This document shows positions 16,551 through 25,989 of a stretch of DNA of 64,000 nucleotides, piece by piece. Within the stretch, counting starts at the first letter, position 1, and each line of letters starts with the position of its first letter. The notes below the pieces were generated by a model. It made no database searches. It worked only from the letters and a program-made list of their open reading frames with translations, and was not told the origin of the DNA. This DNA is from Pseudomonadota bacterium (GTDB lineage: Bacteria; Pseudomonadota; Gammaproteobacteria; Burkholderiales; Methylophilaceae): the NCBI GenBank assembly GCA_029563075.1, contig JAKQTN010000033.1, forward strand, positions 1-64,000, written 5' to 3'. Made by a program: the position numbers and the translations under genes.

Positions 16551-18791
16551 ATGCGTTTGTTGAATCCTGTGCGCGGTGGAATAAGTGCGCTGCTGCTGGT
16601 GCTTGCATCGGCTGCATACGGCAATGCCTATGAGGCGCCGCTGCCAGTAAAACTTTCCACAGATCCCGATTTATGTGCCTACGTCCCTTGTGGTGATGTT
16701 ATTGCTGGTGCCGATAGTTTTTCGGAGCGCAAGGGAAAGCCTGCTTATGTCGAGGCTTATCGTAGCAAAAATGGCGATCATGGCGAGATTGGTGACCATG
16801 AAAAAAATGGTGACTCTCAAGAAAAGGGCAGTCATCACGGTGAGGATGATGAGCGTGAGCTGATTGGTTACGTGTTCCTGTCCACAGACATCGTGGATAT
16901 TCCTGCTTATTCCGGCAAGCCGGTGGTCACCTTGATTGGCATGGACACCAAGGGCATTATTACTGGTGCCAAAGTCCTGCGTCATAGCGAGCCGATTCTC
17001 CTGCTGGGGATTCCAGAGGGCGAGTTGACCAAATTCATCAAGCAATACGTAGGCAAGTTCGTCGGTGATAAGATCGAAATCGGCATGCCGCGTGAGGGGC
17101 AGAGCTATATCGGTCTGGATGCCATCACCGGTGCTACCGTGACGGTGGTCGCCCAAAATCAGGTGATGATGCGCTGCGGCGTTCAGATTGCCAGACAGGT
17201 GGGCATTCTGAAACCTACCATACGGCCTCAGGCGAAATTTACCGAACTTGCCAAATTATCAACCTGGGACGATCTGGTTGCTGAGGGCGGCGTACAACGT
17301 TTGCTGGTCAAGCGCGAAGATGTCGGCCTCGATGCCACAGGCACGCCTTACCTTGATTTGTGGTTTGGCTATCTGAACCAGCCAACGTTAGGCCGTGCGA
17401 TTCTTGGTAAAAGCAATTATGAAAGCCTGATGGCGCGCCTTAAGCCAGACGAGCACGCTATTTTTATTATCCGTACGGGCGGCGGCGAATCATTTAAGGG
17501 CTCTGGCTTCGTGCGCGGTGGCATCTACGACCGCATCCAGGTGGCGCAGGAAATGGACACCTTCACTTTCCGCGACCTGGATTATCTCAACCTGTATGGA
17601 ATCGAGGTGGCGGGCGCGCCGGATTTCAACGAATCAGCCATCTTCATTATCCGTTCCAAGAGTTTCTCGGCAGCTTATCCTTGGAAGCTGGTGTTTCTGG
17701 CAAACAAAATGGACAAGACCACCGGGCACAGGACGTTTACCAGCTTCGACGCCGAATCCTGGCTGCCGGATGCTTATTTGCAGGGTGGTCGCCCGGTCAT
17801 CATCGTGCCGGATCCAACCTGGCTACATATCTGGAAGGACAAGACTTTAGGAATCGTTGCCTTTACGGCACTGTTGCTATTGATTGGTACGGTATATGCA
17901 AAACGCGACTGGCTGGTGCGGCGCTGTACACGTAAGAATAAGCACTGGGTTGACAGCTTCAAGTACTTCGGCTGGATTGCCAGCATCGGTTTTGTCGGTT
18001 TCGCCATGATGGCTCAGCCCTCTATCACGCAAGTCCTGACCTGGTTCCACGCCTTGCTGTTTCATTGGGAATGGGAACTCTTTCTCACAGACCCGTTCAT
18101 CTTTATCTTTTGGTGGTTCATCATCATCACAGTGTTTATCTGGGGGCGCGGCTTGTTCTGTGGCTGGCTGTGCCCGTTTGGCTCGCTATCCGAACTGTTG
18201 TACAAAATTGGCGGATGGGTCGGCCTCAAGCGCTTCCAGTTCCTGCTGCCAGAGCGTATCCATCACAAGCTGAAATGGCTGAAATACGCGATCTTCTATG
18301 GATTGCTGACAGTGTCGTTTTTCTCCATGGGGCTCGCAGAAAAACTGGCGGAAGTTGAACCATTCAAGACCACCTTTCTGGTCGGCATGTTCAATCGCGC
18401 CTGGCCTTATACCTTGTTCGTTGCAGCTTTGCTCGGTTTGTCTATATTCACAGAGCGTCCTTTCTGCAAATATCTGTGTCCATTGGGTGCTGCACTGGCG
18501 ATTCCTACCACTTTCCGCTGGTTCGGACTCAAGCGCAAACCGGCTTGCACCACCTGCAGCGCTTGTGCCAAAGGATGCGGTTCTCTGGCGATTAACCCGA
18601 AGGGAGAGATTGATCAGCGCGAATGTATGCTATGTCTGGATTGCATGGTCATGTATTATGACGAACATGCCTGCCCGCCGCTATCGCAGGAGCGCAAGCG
18701 CCGGGAACGCGCTGGGCTGCCATTGACACCGGTCGGTGCAGATGGCCACTATATCCCGATTATGCCTTTACCCGCTGAAGAAAAACGTTAG
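16551..18791 (+). CDS. nosR: NosR, flavin/iron-sulfur protein needed for N2O reduction
   Basis: NosR is a membrane flavoprotein that supplies electrons to, and supports expression of, NosZ. The 746-residue product has a signal peptide, a periplasmic FMN-binding domain with the covalent flavin motif DAITGATVT (Thr196), several membrane helices from about residue 430, a CGWLCPFG and a CKYLCPLG motif, and two C-terminal ferredoxin motifs (CTTCSACAKGC and CMLCLDC). Unusual is a charged, His/Gly/Asp-rich insert at residues 72-103, before the FMN domain. A terminator separates it from nosZ, so it may have its own promoter or depend on read-through. Confidence 0.96.
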   Translation: MRLLNPVRGGISALLLVLASAAYGNAYEAPLPVKLSTDPDLCAYVPCGDVIAGADSFSERKGKPAYVEAYRSKNGDHGEIGDHEKNGDSQEKGSHHGEDDERELIGYVFLSTDIVDIPAYSGKPVVTLIGMDTKGIITGAKVLRHSEPILLLGIPEGELTKFIKQYVGKFVGDKIEIGMPREGQSYIGLDAITGATVTVVAQNQVMMRCGVQIARQVGILKPTIRPQAKFTELAKLSTWDDLVAEGGVQRLLVKREDVGLDATGTPYLDLWFGYLNQPTLGRAILGKSNYESLMARLKPDEHAIFIIRTGGGESFKGSGFVRGGIYDRIQVAQEMDTFTFRDLDYLNLYGIEVAGAPDFNESAIFIIRSKSFSAAYPWKLVFLANKMDKTTGHRTFTSFDAESWLPDAYLQGGRPVIIVPDPTWLHIWKDKTLGIVAFTALLLLIGTVYAKRDWLVRRCTRKNKHWVDSFKYFGWIASIGFVGFAMMAQPSITQVLTWFHALLFHWEWELFLTDPFIFIFWWFIIITVFIWGRGLFCGWLCPFGSLSELLYKIGGWVGLKRFQFLLPERIHHKLKWLKYAIFYGLLTVSFFSMGLAEKLAEVEPFKTTFLVGMFNRAWPYTLFVAALLGLSIFTERPFCKYLCPLGAALAIPTTFRWFGLKRKPACTTCSACAKGCGSLAINPKGEIDQRECMLCLDCMVMYYDEHACPPLSQERKRRERAGLPLTPVGADGHYIPIMPLPAEEKR

Positions 18792-18801
18792 GAAACAACG
18801 A

Positions 18802-19221
18802 ATGAGCACCTCTGATCTAGATCCAGATCTGTTGCCGCCTTATGCGGACTCAGCTCACGCCTGGCTGCTGCATGAAACGATGGACCACTTATGGCCATGG
18901 AGCCAGCGTGGATTTCAGCATCATAAATGGGTGCTGGCGATAGGCATTGTTCTGGCACTGGCGGTGAGCGCAGTCTGGGTGCTGGCTGGGTTGGGCAGGA
19001 TGACTGCCGGTGCGGTGATTGGCTGGTGGGCGGGCTGGAGTGTGTTTGAGGTCTTGATTCGTATGTACTCCAAGCCTTATATCAAAGAAGGCCCCTGGTG
19101 GCAGCGTCATTATCGCCCTGCTAGCGTAATGGACATGCTGTGCTATGTCTCTTTCAAAAACCTGCTTGTCGGCGCCGCGCTGTTTGTTGGGTTGAAGGCG
19201 CTCGGCTTGCTGCAAATGTGA
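18802..19221 (+). CDS. Small unassigned membrane protein inside the nos operon
   Basis: A 139-residue protein with a soluble N-terminus (about 45 residues, acidic then Trp/His-rich) and three hydrophobic segments at roughly 46-70, 72-93 and 112-137. The ATG at 18802 has AGGA nine bases before it and lies ten bases after the nosR stop. nosD begins just after its stop. The tight packing makes a role in NosZ maturation or electron transfer to NosR likely. It matches none of NosD, F, Y, L or X, and no known metal-binding motif is seen beyond scattered His and one Cys. Confidence 0.7.
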   Translation: MSTSDLDPDLLPPYADSAHAWLLHETMDHLWPWSQRGFQHHKWVLAIGIVLALAVSAVWVLAGLGRMTAGAVIGWWAGWSVFEVLIRMYSKPYIKEGPWWQRHYRPASVMDMLCYVSFKNLLVGAALFVGLKALGLLQM

Positions 19222-19226
19222 GACTG

Positions 19227-20475
19227 ATGTTTTTTTATCGCATTAATATTTTCTTCTTTGTGTGTCTGTGCCTCACAGCTTTAAGCGTGCAAGCTGCCGA
19301 GTGGCGTGTAGCACCAGGGCAGCGCATTGCCGACACCATCGCTCAGGCAGCGCCGGGCGACACCGTTCTGATTGAACGTGGAAACTATCAAGAAAACCTG
19401 ATAATAGACAAGATCTTGCATCTGCAAGGCGTGGGGCGACCAACCATTTCCGGCGGACTGCTGGGCGACACCATCCGCGTGACCGCGCCCGATGTAATGA
19501 TTGAAGGCATCATTATCACCAACTCAGGCAGCGATTTGGGCAAGCAAAATGCAGGTATCTATATCCAGCCAGGCGCACACCGAACTCAAGTCCGCAACTG
19601 TGACCTCGCCTACAACTTGTTTGGCCTGTGGATACAGGGTGCCAACAATGTAGTGGTGGAGCACAACAACATTACAGGTAAACGCGATTTATATTCCAGC
19701 CAGCGCGGTAACGGTATTCAACTCTACGACACCGAGGGCGCCAGAATTATCAGCAACAATATCAGCTTTGTGCGCGATGCCATCTACGTGGATGTCTCCC
19801 ACCACGCGCAATTTCGCAAGAATCGCTTGCACCACAGCCGCTATGGCACCCATTACATGAATTCATACAATAACGTATGGGAGAATAACGAGACATACCT
19901 CAACCGTGGTGGGTTAGCATTAATGGAAGTACGCAATCAGGAAGTACGCAACAACATTGCTTGGGGCAACTCCGATCACGGCATCATGCTGCGTACTATT
20001 CAGGATTCGGTCATTGAGAACAACATTGTTGCTGGCAATATGCGTGGCTTTTTTATCTACGATGCCGAATACATTACCCTGCGAGGTAATCTGGTGGTAG
20101 ATAACCAGATCGGTGTTCACCTGTCAGCCGGCTCAACACGCAATTCTGTTGAGACCAACGACTTCATTGCCAATCATGAGCAGGTGAAGTATGTTGCCTC
20201 GCGTGACGAAGCCTGGGGCGTAAAAGAGGGTAACTATTGGAGCAACTATCTAGGCTGGGATCGTGATGGTAACAGCCGCGGCGATATCCCCTACGAAGCC
20301 AATGACATGGTGGACAGGCTTTCCTGGAAGCACCCAATGATGAAGCTGCTGCTTGGCAGCCCAGCAGTACAAAGCTTGCGATTGATCGCCCGGCAATTTC
20401 CTTTGTTACGTGCACCGAGCGTGGTGGACTCTAGCCCTCGTACAACACCGCAACACACAGACTGGAGGCAGTGGC

Positions 20476-20495
<20 letters not shown>
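19227..20495 (+). CDS. nosD: NosD, periplasmic copper-site maturation protein
   Basis: NosD is a periplasmic right-handed beta-helix protein that with the NosFY transporter is needed to build the CuZ centre of NosZ. The product has a signal peptide (cleavage after SVQA, residue 23), many Asn/Gly/Ile-rich turns of the carbohydrate-binding/CASH type (for example NNVVVEHNNITG), and the typical NosD block NYWSNYLGWDRDGN. The ATG at 19227 gives a clean signal peptide; a GTG at 19218 overlapping the previous stop is an alternative. The 422-residue length is normal. Confidence 0.95.
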
Positions 20496-21380
<885 letters not shown>

Positions 21381-21381
<1 letters not shown>

Positions 21382-22199
21382 TGATTGAATTCGCACAAAT
21401 CGGCACGATTGCCGGAAAAGAATTTCGAGATCGCATTCGCAATCGCTGGGTGTTGGCCATTGCTGTAGTGTTTGCAGCCTTCGCACTGGTGATTGCCTAT
21501 TTTGGTTCTGCGCAACAAGGTGCGGTGGGCTTTCGCTCTATTGAAATCACCATTGCCAGCCTAGTTAGTCTAGTCATTTATCTCATCCCGTTAATTGCCC
21601 TAATTCTAGGCTTTGATGCCATCGTCGGCGAGCGCGAGCGCGGCTCGCTGGATTTATTGCTGACCATGCCCATTACCCGGCTGGAGTTGATACTGGGGAA
21701 ATATTTAGGGCTATCCGCCGCGCTGGCCCTTTCTACGGTGGCGGGCTTCGGCTTAGCGGGCCTTGCCATGGCAAATCAGCTGGATTTGTATGCGCTGCTG
21801 AACTACAGCGGCTTCATACTAAGCTCGGTGCTGCTCGGCATGACTTTTCTCAGCCTGGCCGTGATGATCTCAGTATTTGCCACTGACCGTGCCGGGGCCT
21901 CCGGTCTGGCCATTGCTTTGTGGTTTTTCTTTGTTCTGGTGTTTGACTTGCTATTACTCGGCGCGTTAGTTGCAACGGGTGGGCACTATGGCGGTGCAAT
22001 CTTTCCGTATCTGCTATTACTCAACCCTGCGGATGTGTTTCGCGTATTGAATATTTTTAGCCTGGAAGATGTACGTACTCTGTATGGCATGGCGACGGTC
22101 TTTCCAGAAGAATTGGCCAGCCCATGGTTACTGGGCGGCATCATGCTGCTATGGATTGCAGCACCACTTTCGATTGCCCTTTGGAGATTTAAACGATGA
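21381..22199 (+). CDS. nosY: NosY, ABC transporter permease
   Basis: NosY is the inner-membrane permease that pairs with NosF. The 272-residue product starts with the typical amphipathic EFRDRIRNRW segment and has about six membrane helices; GERERGSLDLLLTMPITR is a conserved cytoplasmic loop of this ABC-2-like family. Its ATG overlaps the nosF stop (TAATG), so translation is coupled. Confidence 0.95.
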
Positions 22200-22726
22200 A
22201 ATTTATGACAACAATGCTATTTAACTCGCGCCACACTTGGCTGCTGGCGGCTGTTCTGCTGGCTGCCTGTGGTCAGCAAGCCGCACAAAATACAGCGGCT
22301 ATAGAAATTACGCGTGAAACCGCATGCAGCCTGGATGGCATGACCCTCGCCGATTATCCGGGTCCCAAAGCACAAATTCATTTTGCTACACAGCCAGCAC
22401 CGGAATACTTTTGCGACCTGATGGAAATGTTTGATATCTATCTTAAACCTGAGCAGGCTCGCAAAGTAACGGCCCTGTACGTACAAGACATGGGGAAAAC
22501 CAGCTGGGAAGCGCCAAAAGGCGAGTGGATTGACGCAAAAACGGCTTTTTATGTTGTCGGCTCCCAAAAAATGGGCTCAATGGGGCCAACTTTCGGTTCA
22601 TTTGCCAAAGAGAATGATGCCAAAGAATTTATCAGAGCTAACGGCGGCAAAGTGTATAAATTTGGTGAAATCACGCCGGATATGGCCGCGCTTGATGGCG
22701 GCGCCCTGCACGATCAACACATGTAG
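22196..22726 (+). CDS. nosL: NosL, copper-binding lipoprotein chaperone
   Basis: NosL is an outer-periplasmic lipoprotein that delivers Cu(I) for the CuZ site of NosZ. The product has a lipobox (LLAACG, Cys25), and Met/Cys-containing motifs CSLDGM and YFCDLMEMFD that resemble the NosL copper-ligand region. It overlaps nosY by four bases (ATGA) and ends the operon. A His/Met tail (LHDQHM) may also bind copper. Length (176) is normal. Confidence 0.94.
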   Translation: MKFMTTMLFNSRHTWLLAAVLLAACGQQAAQNTAAIEITRETACSLDGMTLADYPGPKAQIHFATQPAPEYFCDLMEMFDIYLKPEQARKVTALYVQDMGKTSWEAPKGEWIDAKTAFYVVGSQKMGSMGPTFGSFAKENDAKEFIRANGGKVYKFGEITPDMAALDGGALHDQHM

Positions 22727-22734
22727 CGCCTCAG

Positions 22735-22752
22735 AAAAAGCTGGTTTCCAGC
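22735..22752 (-). terminator. Intrinsic terminator after narL
   Basis: On the minus strand GCTGG-AAA-CCAGC forms a 5-bp stem followed by TTTTT, starting a few bases after the narL stop. It sits in the 29-base gap between the converging nosL and narL genes. The plus strand has no matching T run. Confidence 0.72.
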
Positions 22753-22755
22753 GGT

Positions 22756-23406
22756 TTATGCTACCAGCCCATGCTCTACCGCATATACTGCAGCCTGCAC
22801 ACGACTGGCCAGATTAAGCTTACGCAGGATCCCCTGCACATGGATTTTGACTGTGGATTCAGCCAAATCTAGTGAACGTGCGATCTCCTTGTTACTGGCG
22901 CCGCGCGCCAGCATGACAATGATTTCACGCTCACGCGGCGTGAGTTTTTCAAGCCCGGCTTCGTTGGCGCTACCTTTTTGCGGCATGCGCACAGCATCCG
23001 CCAGCTTACCTGTCATTTGCGATGACATCACGGATTCGCCTGCCGCGGCGCGGCAAATGGAATCCAGCAAAAAATCGGTCTCAATGTTTTTCAGCAGATA
23101 GCCACGTGCGCCGGCACGCAAGGCTTCCAGCAAATCATCGGCATCTTCAGACACTGTCAGCATAATAATTTGGCTCTGCGGTGCTTCTTCTCGCAACAAA
23201 GGGATGGCTTGCAAGCCATTGGTGCCCGGCATGTGCAAATCCAGCAGCACGACATCCGGTTTGAGTTGTTTGGCGCGCTTGACACCTTCCAGCCCATCGC
23301 CCGCCTCGCCGACCACCTCAAATCCTTCCTGGCGCTGTAGCAATAGCTTGATGCCGCTACGAAACAGCGTGTGGTCGTCGACAATCAGGACTCGAATCGG
23401 CTTCAT
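22756..23406 (-). CDS. narL: Nitrate/nitrite response regulator NarL
   Basis: A 216-residue NarL/FixJ-type regulator. The receiver domain has the acidic pair Asp10-Asp11, phosphoacceptor Asp56 (LLDLHMPG) and a late Lys (YLLKN). The C-terminal LuxR-type helix-turn-helix shows LTPREREIIVMLARGASNKEIA. It lies eight bases after narX and is surely its partner. Likely targets are the nar and nos promoters next door; I could not firmly assign NarL heptamers in the control regions. Confidence 0.95.
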   Translation of the reverse strand: MKPIRVLIVDDHTLFRSGIKLLLQRQEGFEVVGEAGDGLEGVKRAKQLKPDVVLLDLHMPGTNGLQAIPLLREEAPQSQIIMLTVSEDADDLLEALRAGARGYLLKNIETDFLLDSICRAAAGESVMSSQMTGKLADAVRMPQKGSANEAGLEKLTPREREIIVMLARGASNKEIARSLDLAESTVKIHVQGILRKLNLASRVQAAVYAVEHGLVA

Positions 23407-23414
23407 ATGGTCTG

Positions 23415-24857
23415 TTATTCTTGCAAGTTTTCAGGGAGTATAAGGCAAATACGTGTCCCCTTGTCAGGTTCTGAGTCAAAAGAAAGCTCCGCACCAATGC
23501 GGTGGGCACGCTCGCGCATAATACGCAAGCCGACATGGCTGTCGCCTGCGTCACGCGATGCATCAAAACCGACGCCGTTGTCCTGTATATCAATCACGCA
23601 CTGTTCCGCACAGCCCAGTTTTACTTCCACACGGCTGGCCTTGGCATGTTTACGCACGTTAGAAAGCGACTCCTGCACGATGTGCATAATCTGCAGCACT
23701 TGTTCTGGCTGTAACTCCGGTGCGCTGCCTTGCGCAGTGAAAACCGCCTCAATCCCCGTTTGTCCTTCAAATTTCTCCAAAGCGCTACGAATAGCCGTTT
23801 CCAGATCCGTGCTGCCAATACGGGTACGGAAATGTACCAGCAATTCCCGCACATCGTCGTAACTCTCCTGAACGCCCTCGCGAATCTGCGCCAAACTCTT
23901 CAAGGCCTCTGTAATGCGGTCTTTCTGCAGATCTTCCTGCAGTAGCTGCACCTGAATATTGAGAAACGCCAATGACTGCGCAATGCTGTCATGCAACTCC
24001 TGCGCCAGCAGGTTACGTTCTTCTGAAACCGCCATTTCTTTATCCAGCGCAGCCAACTCACTGTTTTTAGCTTCTATGCTGCGCGTTTTTTCTTCCACAC
24101 GCTGTTCGAGGGTAGCGTAAATGTCATGTAATTCACCCGCCATGCGGTTAAATCCGCCAGCCAGCTCTCCAAGCTCATCGTTGCTGGTGACAGGCAGGCG
24201 CACATCAAAATCCGCTTCTGCCATGCGCTGAATCCCCTCACGTAGGCGCATCACGGGACGCACCACCATGTACGAAAATAAATAAACCAGCAGCACAGTC
24301 CCTACAAGCGCCAGACTCACCAGTGCGATCTGCAAAAAACGCAATAAAGTAGTGGCACGTGCGTTACTATGCTCCACCATGGTCACTAATTCATTAATAC
24401 CAGCAACAAATCGCTCCAGCATAGGCCGATACTTCGCCAGCAGGGCTTGCTGTTCAGCGGCGTCTGTAGTGTTAAGAACCCGCATAATATAAGGATTGAT
24501 GTCGGCATTCCACGACTGGCGCAGTTGCGTCATCTGATTTTTAACATCGGCATCCTTGGGTAAAAACAACGGGCGCTGCGGATTTCCCAATTCCAGCTCA
24601 GTCAGGGTCTTCTCAAACAAAGCGATTTCATGATCAATATCACTACGCAGCTGCGTAGTGGGCAGTTTTACCTGCTGCTCCAGTAAATACGCAATACGAT
24701 ACGAACGCATGCGCTCACGCCCCGCATCATTAATGGCAGCAGCCCCCCCTTCCAAGCGCCATGACACCAGCAATGTAGAGCCGATCGCGACCAGTGCTAC
24801 TAAAAAATAAAATACCAGTAACCCGATGATTTTGTCACGTATCTTTAGCCTCATCAT
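23415..24857 (-). CDS. narX: Nitrate/nitrite sensor histidine kinase NarX
   Basis: A 480-residue inner-membrane sensor. After a first membrane helix (about 11-33) comes the nitrate-binding P-box, here GAAAINDAGRERMRSYRIA (about residues 38-56), then a periplasmic four-helix domain, a second membrane helix (about 175-195), HAMP, a coiled region, the HisKA_3 phosphorylation motif ELHDSIAQSLAFLN, and an HATPase domain with DNGVGFD. It signals to NarL, encoded just after it. A perfect FNR/DNR-type box lies about 90 bases upstream, so expression probably rises without oxygen. Confidence 0.95.
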   Translation of the reverse strand: MMRLKIRDKIIGLLVFYFLVALVAIGSTLLVSWRLEGGAAAINDAGRERMRSYRIAYLLEQQVKLPTTQLRSDIDHEIALFEKTLTELELGNPQRPLFLPKDADVKNQMTQLRQSWNADINPYIMRVLNTTDAAEQQALLAKYRPMLERFVAGINELVTMVEHSNARATTLLRFLQIALVSLALVGTVLLVYLFSYMVVRPVMRLREGIQRMAEADFDVRLPVTSNDELGELAGGFNRMAGELHDIYATLEQRVEEKTRSIEAKNSELAALDKEMAVSEERNLLAQELHDSIAQSLAFLNIQVQLLQEDLQKDRITEALKSLAQIREGVQESYDDVRELLVHFRTRIGSTDLETAIRSALEKFEGQTGIEAVFTAQGSAPELQPEQVLQIMHIVQESLSNVRKHAKASRVEVKLGCAEQCVIDIQDNGVGFDASRDAGDSHVGLRIMRERAHRIGAELSFDSEPDKGTRICLILPENLQE

Positions 24858-24910
24858 AGAGCGCAGATTCCTTTTTACCTTACCAAGCCTGTCACTTTAA
24901 CATGTGTCTG

Positions 24911-24927
24911 AATCCAAATTCTGGATT
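24911..24927. promoter_or_regulatory. Inverted repeat AATCCA-N5-TGGATT upstream of narX
   Basis: Two perfect 6-bp half-sites with a five-base spacer lie between the FNR-type box and the narX start, about where the narX promoter should be. No T run follows. The regulator is unknown, and chance occurrence in AT-rich DNA is possible. Confidence 0.35.
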
Positions 24928-24939
24928 TAACAAGAGACC

Positions 24940-24953
24940 TTGATTCAAATCAA
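24940..24953. promoter_or_regulatory. FNR/DNR-type box upstream of narXL
   Basis: TTGAT-TCAA-ATCAA is a perfect match to the 14-bp consensus of the FNR/DNR/ANR group of CRP-family regulators, which respond to lack of oxygen or to NO. It lies 83-96 bases before the narX start. A class II activator position would place transcription near 24905, but no clear -10 is seen there. It could also act on nasT, 270 bases away on the other side, though that gene has its own sigma54 promoter. Confidence 0.75.
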
Positions 24954-25067
24954 CCAATCCCGCCAAGCTGCTCTGTTTTCGCATTTTGTACACTTTAAAA
25001 TGTTTCTGAAGAAATATTCGAAAAAATATTCTTGGTGATAGGCAAACTAATTTTTATCTGGTGCATG

Positions 25068-25084
25068 CGCACACTTTCTGTGCA
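25068..25084. promoter_or_regulatory. NtrC-like enhancer site upstream of nasT
   Basis: CGCAC-N7-GTGCA differs from the NtrC consensus TGCAC-N7-GTGCA at one base. It lies about 90-105 bases upstream of the sigma54 promoter, a normal distance for an NtrC enhancer. It suggests activation under nitrogen limitation. Confidence 0.6.
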
Positions 25085-25171
25085 CTTGGCGTATTTTCCC
25101 ACTAATCTAATTTTCCAATAATTCCTTATAAATCCTTATATATTCAATGTGATAGAGCACACATTTTAAAC

Positions 25172-25187
25172 TGGCACGGCAATTGCC
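25172..25187 (+). promoter_or_regulatory. Sigma54 promoter of nasT
   Basis: TGGCAC-GGCAA-TTGCC matches the -24/-12 consensus TGGCAC-N5-TTGCW at all but the last base, with the invariant GG and GC ten bases apart. Transcription would begin near 25198, about 22 bases before the nasT ATG. Confidence 0.82.
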
Positions 25188-25219
25188 TATAGTCAATTGA
25201 TTCATCCATTAAAGTTGCC

Positions 25220-25798
25220 ATGTTAAAAGTAATGATTGTTGATAATAACCGTGACCGCACCAAGTCGCTCAAGCAATCTCTGCTTGATACCGGGTACGAA
25301 GTGATTGCGCATCTGAAAGACACGGTCAACCTTGAGGGTGCCTGCTGTGAACTGCAACCGGATGTTGTCATTATTGATACGGACTCACCTAGTCGCGACA
25401 CTCTGGAAAACTTATGTGTCATGAGTATGCATCACCCGCGCCCTGTGGTGATGTTTACGCATGACGGCGATAAAGAAAAAATTAAAACCGCCACACAAGC
25501 AGGGGTGTGTGCATATGTGGTGGGAACCATTCCCAGCGAAAGGTTGACGCCCGTGATTGATGCTGCAGTCGCCAGATTTGAGGAATTTAAACATTTGCGT
25601 GCCGAATTGGCCATGGCCAAAACGCAGTTGGATGAGCGCAAGATTATTGAGCGCGCAAAAGGGTTGCTGATGAAACAGCGCAATCTGGATGAGGAAGAGG
25701 CCTATAGCCTATTGCGCAGCATGGCGATGAAAAAGAATATGAAGCTGGCCGACTTATCGAATCAACTGATAGAGGCAGCCTCGATGCTGATTGTATAG
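25220..25798 (+). CDS. nasT: NasT-type ANTAR antiterminator response regulator
   Basis: A 192-residue protein with an N-terminal receiver-like domain (Asp8, phosphoacceptor-type Asp53 in IIDTDSP, Thr80) and a C-terminal ANTAR RNA-binding domain (about 130-190: ERAKGLLMKQRNLDEEEAY). The usual receiver Lys is replaced (AYVVG), which I recall as normal for NasT proteins. NasT binds paired hexaloop hairpins in leader RNA and prevents termination; in known systems NasS holds it inactive until nitrate or nitrite appears. Here the matching RNA lies directly downstream. No NasS gene is in the window, so the signal source is unclear. Confidence 0.93.
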   Translation: MLKVMIVDNNRDRTKSLKQSLLDTGYEVIAHLKDTVNLEGACCELQPDVVIIDTDSPSRDTLENLCVMSMHHPRPVVMFTHDGDKEKIKTATQAGVCAYVVGTIPSERLTPVIDAAVARFEEFKHLRAELAMAKTQLDERKIIERAKGLLMKQRNLDEEEAYSLLRSMAMKKNMKLADLSNQLIEAASMLIV

Positions 25799-25816
25799 TT
25801 AACGTTATCAACTCAA

Positions 25817-25872
25817 TGTGTTTACCCAAAGGCGGGATAAACACACCGTGTTAAGCGTGCCAATGACGGCAC
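25817..25872 (+). promoter_or_regulatory. ANTAR target RNA: two hexaloop hairpins in the nrtA leader
   Basis: Hairpin 1 (25817-25845) has an 11-bp stem with one bulged A and the loop AAAGGC. Hairpin 2 (25857-25872) has stem GTGCC/GGCAC and the loop AATGAC. Both loops are six bases with A at position 1 and G at position 4, the defining feature of ANTAR-protein targets. They lie between nasT and the nrtA terminator, exactly where NasT would act. Confidence 0.85.
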
Positions 25873-25907
25873 AAGTAATTTAAATTTAAGTTATTGAAAT
25901 ATAAGAC

Positions 25908-25959
25908 AAAGGCGTCTTAATAGCGAGGTTAGCACCCTTGCCGTTAAGGCGCCTTTTTT
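25908..25959 (+). terminator. Regulated intrinsic terminator before nrtA
   Basis: A 13-bp stem (25908-25920 with 25944-25956, one G-U pair) closes a 23-base loop and runs into TTTTTT (25954-25959). It ends 30 bases before nrtA. With the ANTAR hairpins upstream it forms a typical attenuator: without active NasT, transcription from nasT should stop here; with it, read-through into nrtABC and the porin. Confidence 0.85.
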
Positions 25960-25989
25960 ATGGGCAAAATTTTTAGCTAGGAGTAAAAA

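Larger units (their letters stand above)
24858..25219. other. narX/nasT divergent control region, 362 bases
   Basis: No gene is seen. From left to right it holds the AATCCA inverted repeat, the FNR-type box, AT-rich direct repeats of AATATTC near 25010-25032, an NtrC-like site (25068-25084) and the sigma54 promoter of nasT (25172-25187). The left half therefore serves narXL (anaerobic control) and the right half the assimilatory genes (nitrogen control). Confidence 0.65.

Noticed and set aside
25514..25528. Missing receiver Lys in NasT (AYVVG) as a sign of a broken regulator
   Set aside because: As far as I recall, NasT-type receivers commonly lack this Lys, so it is a family trait, not damage.
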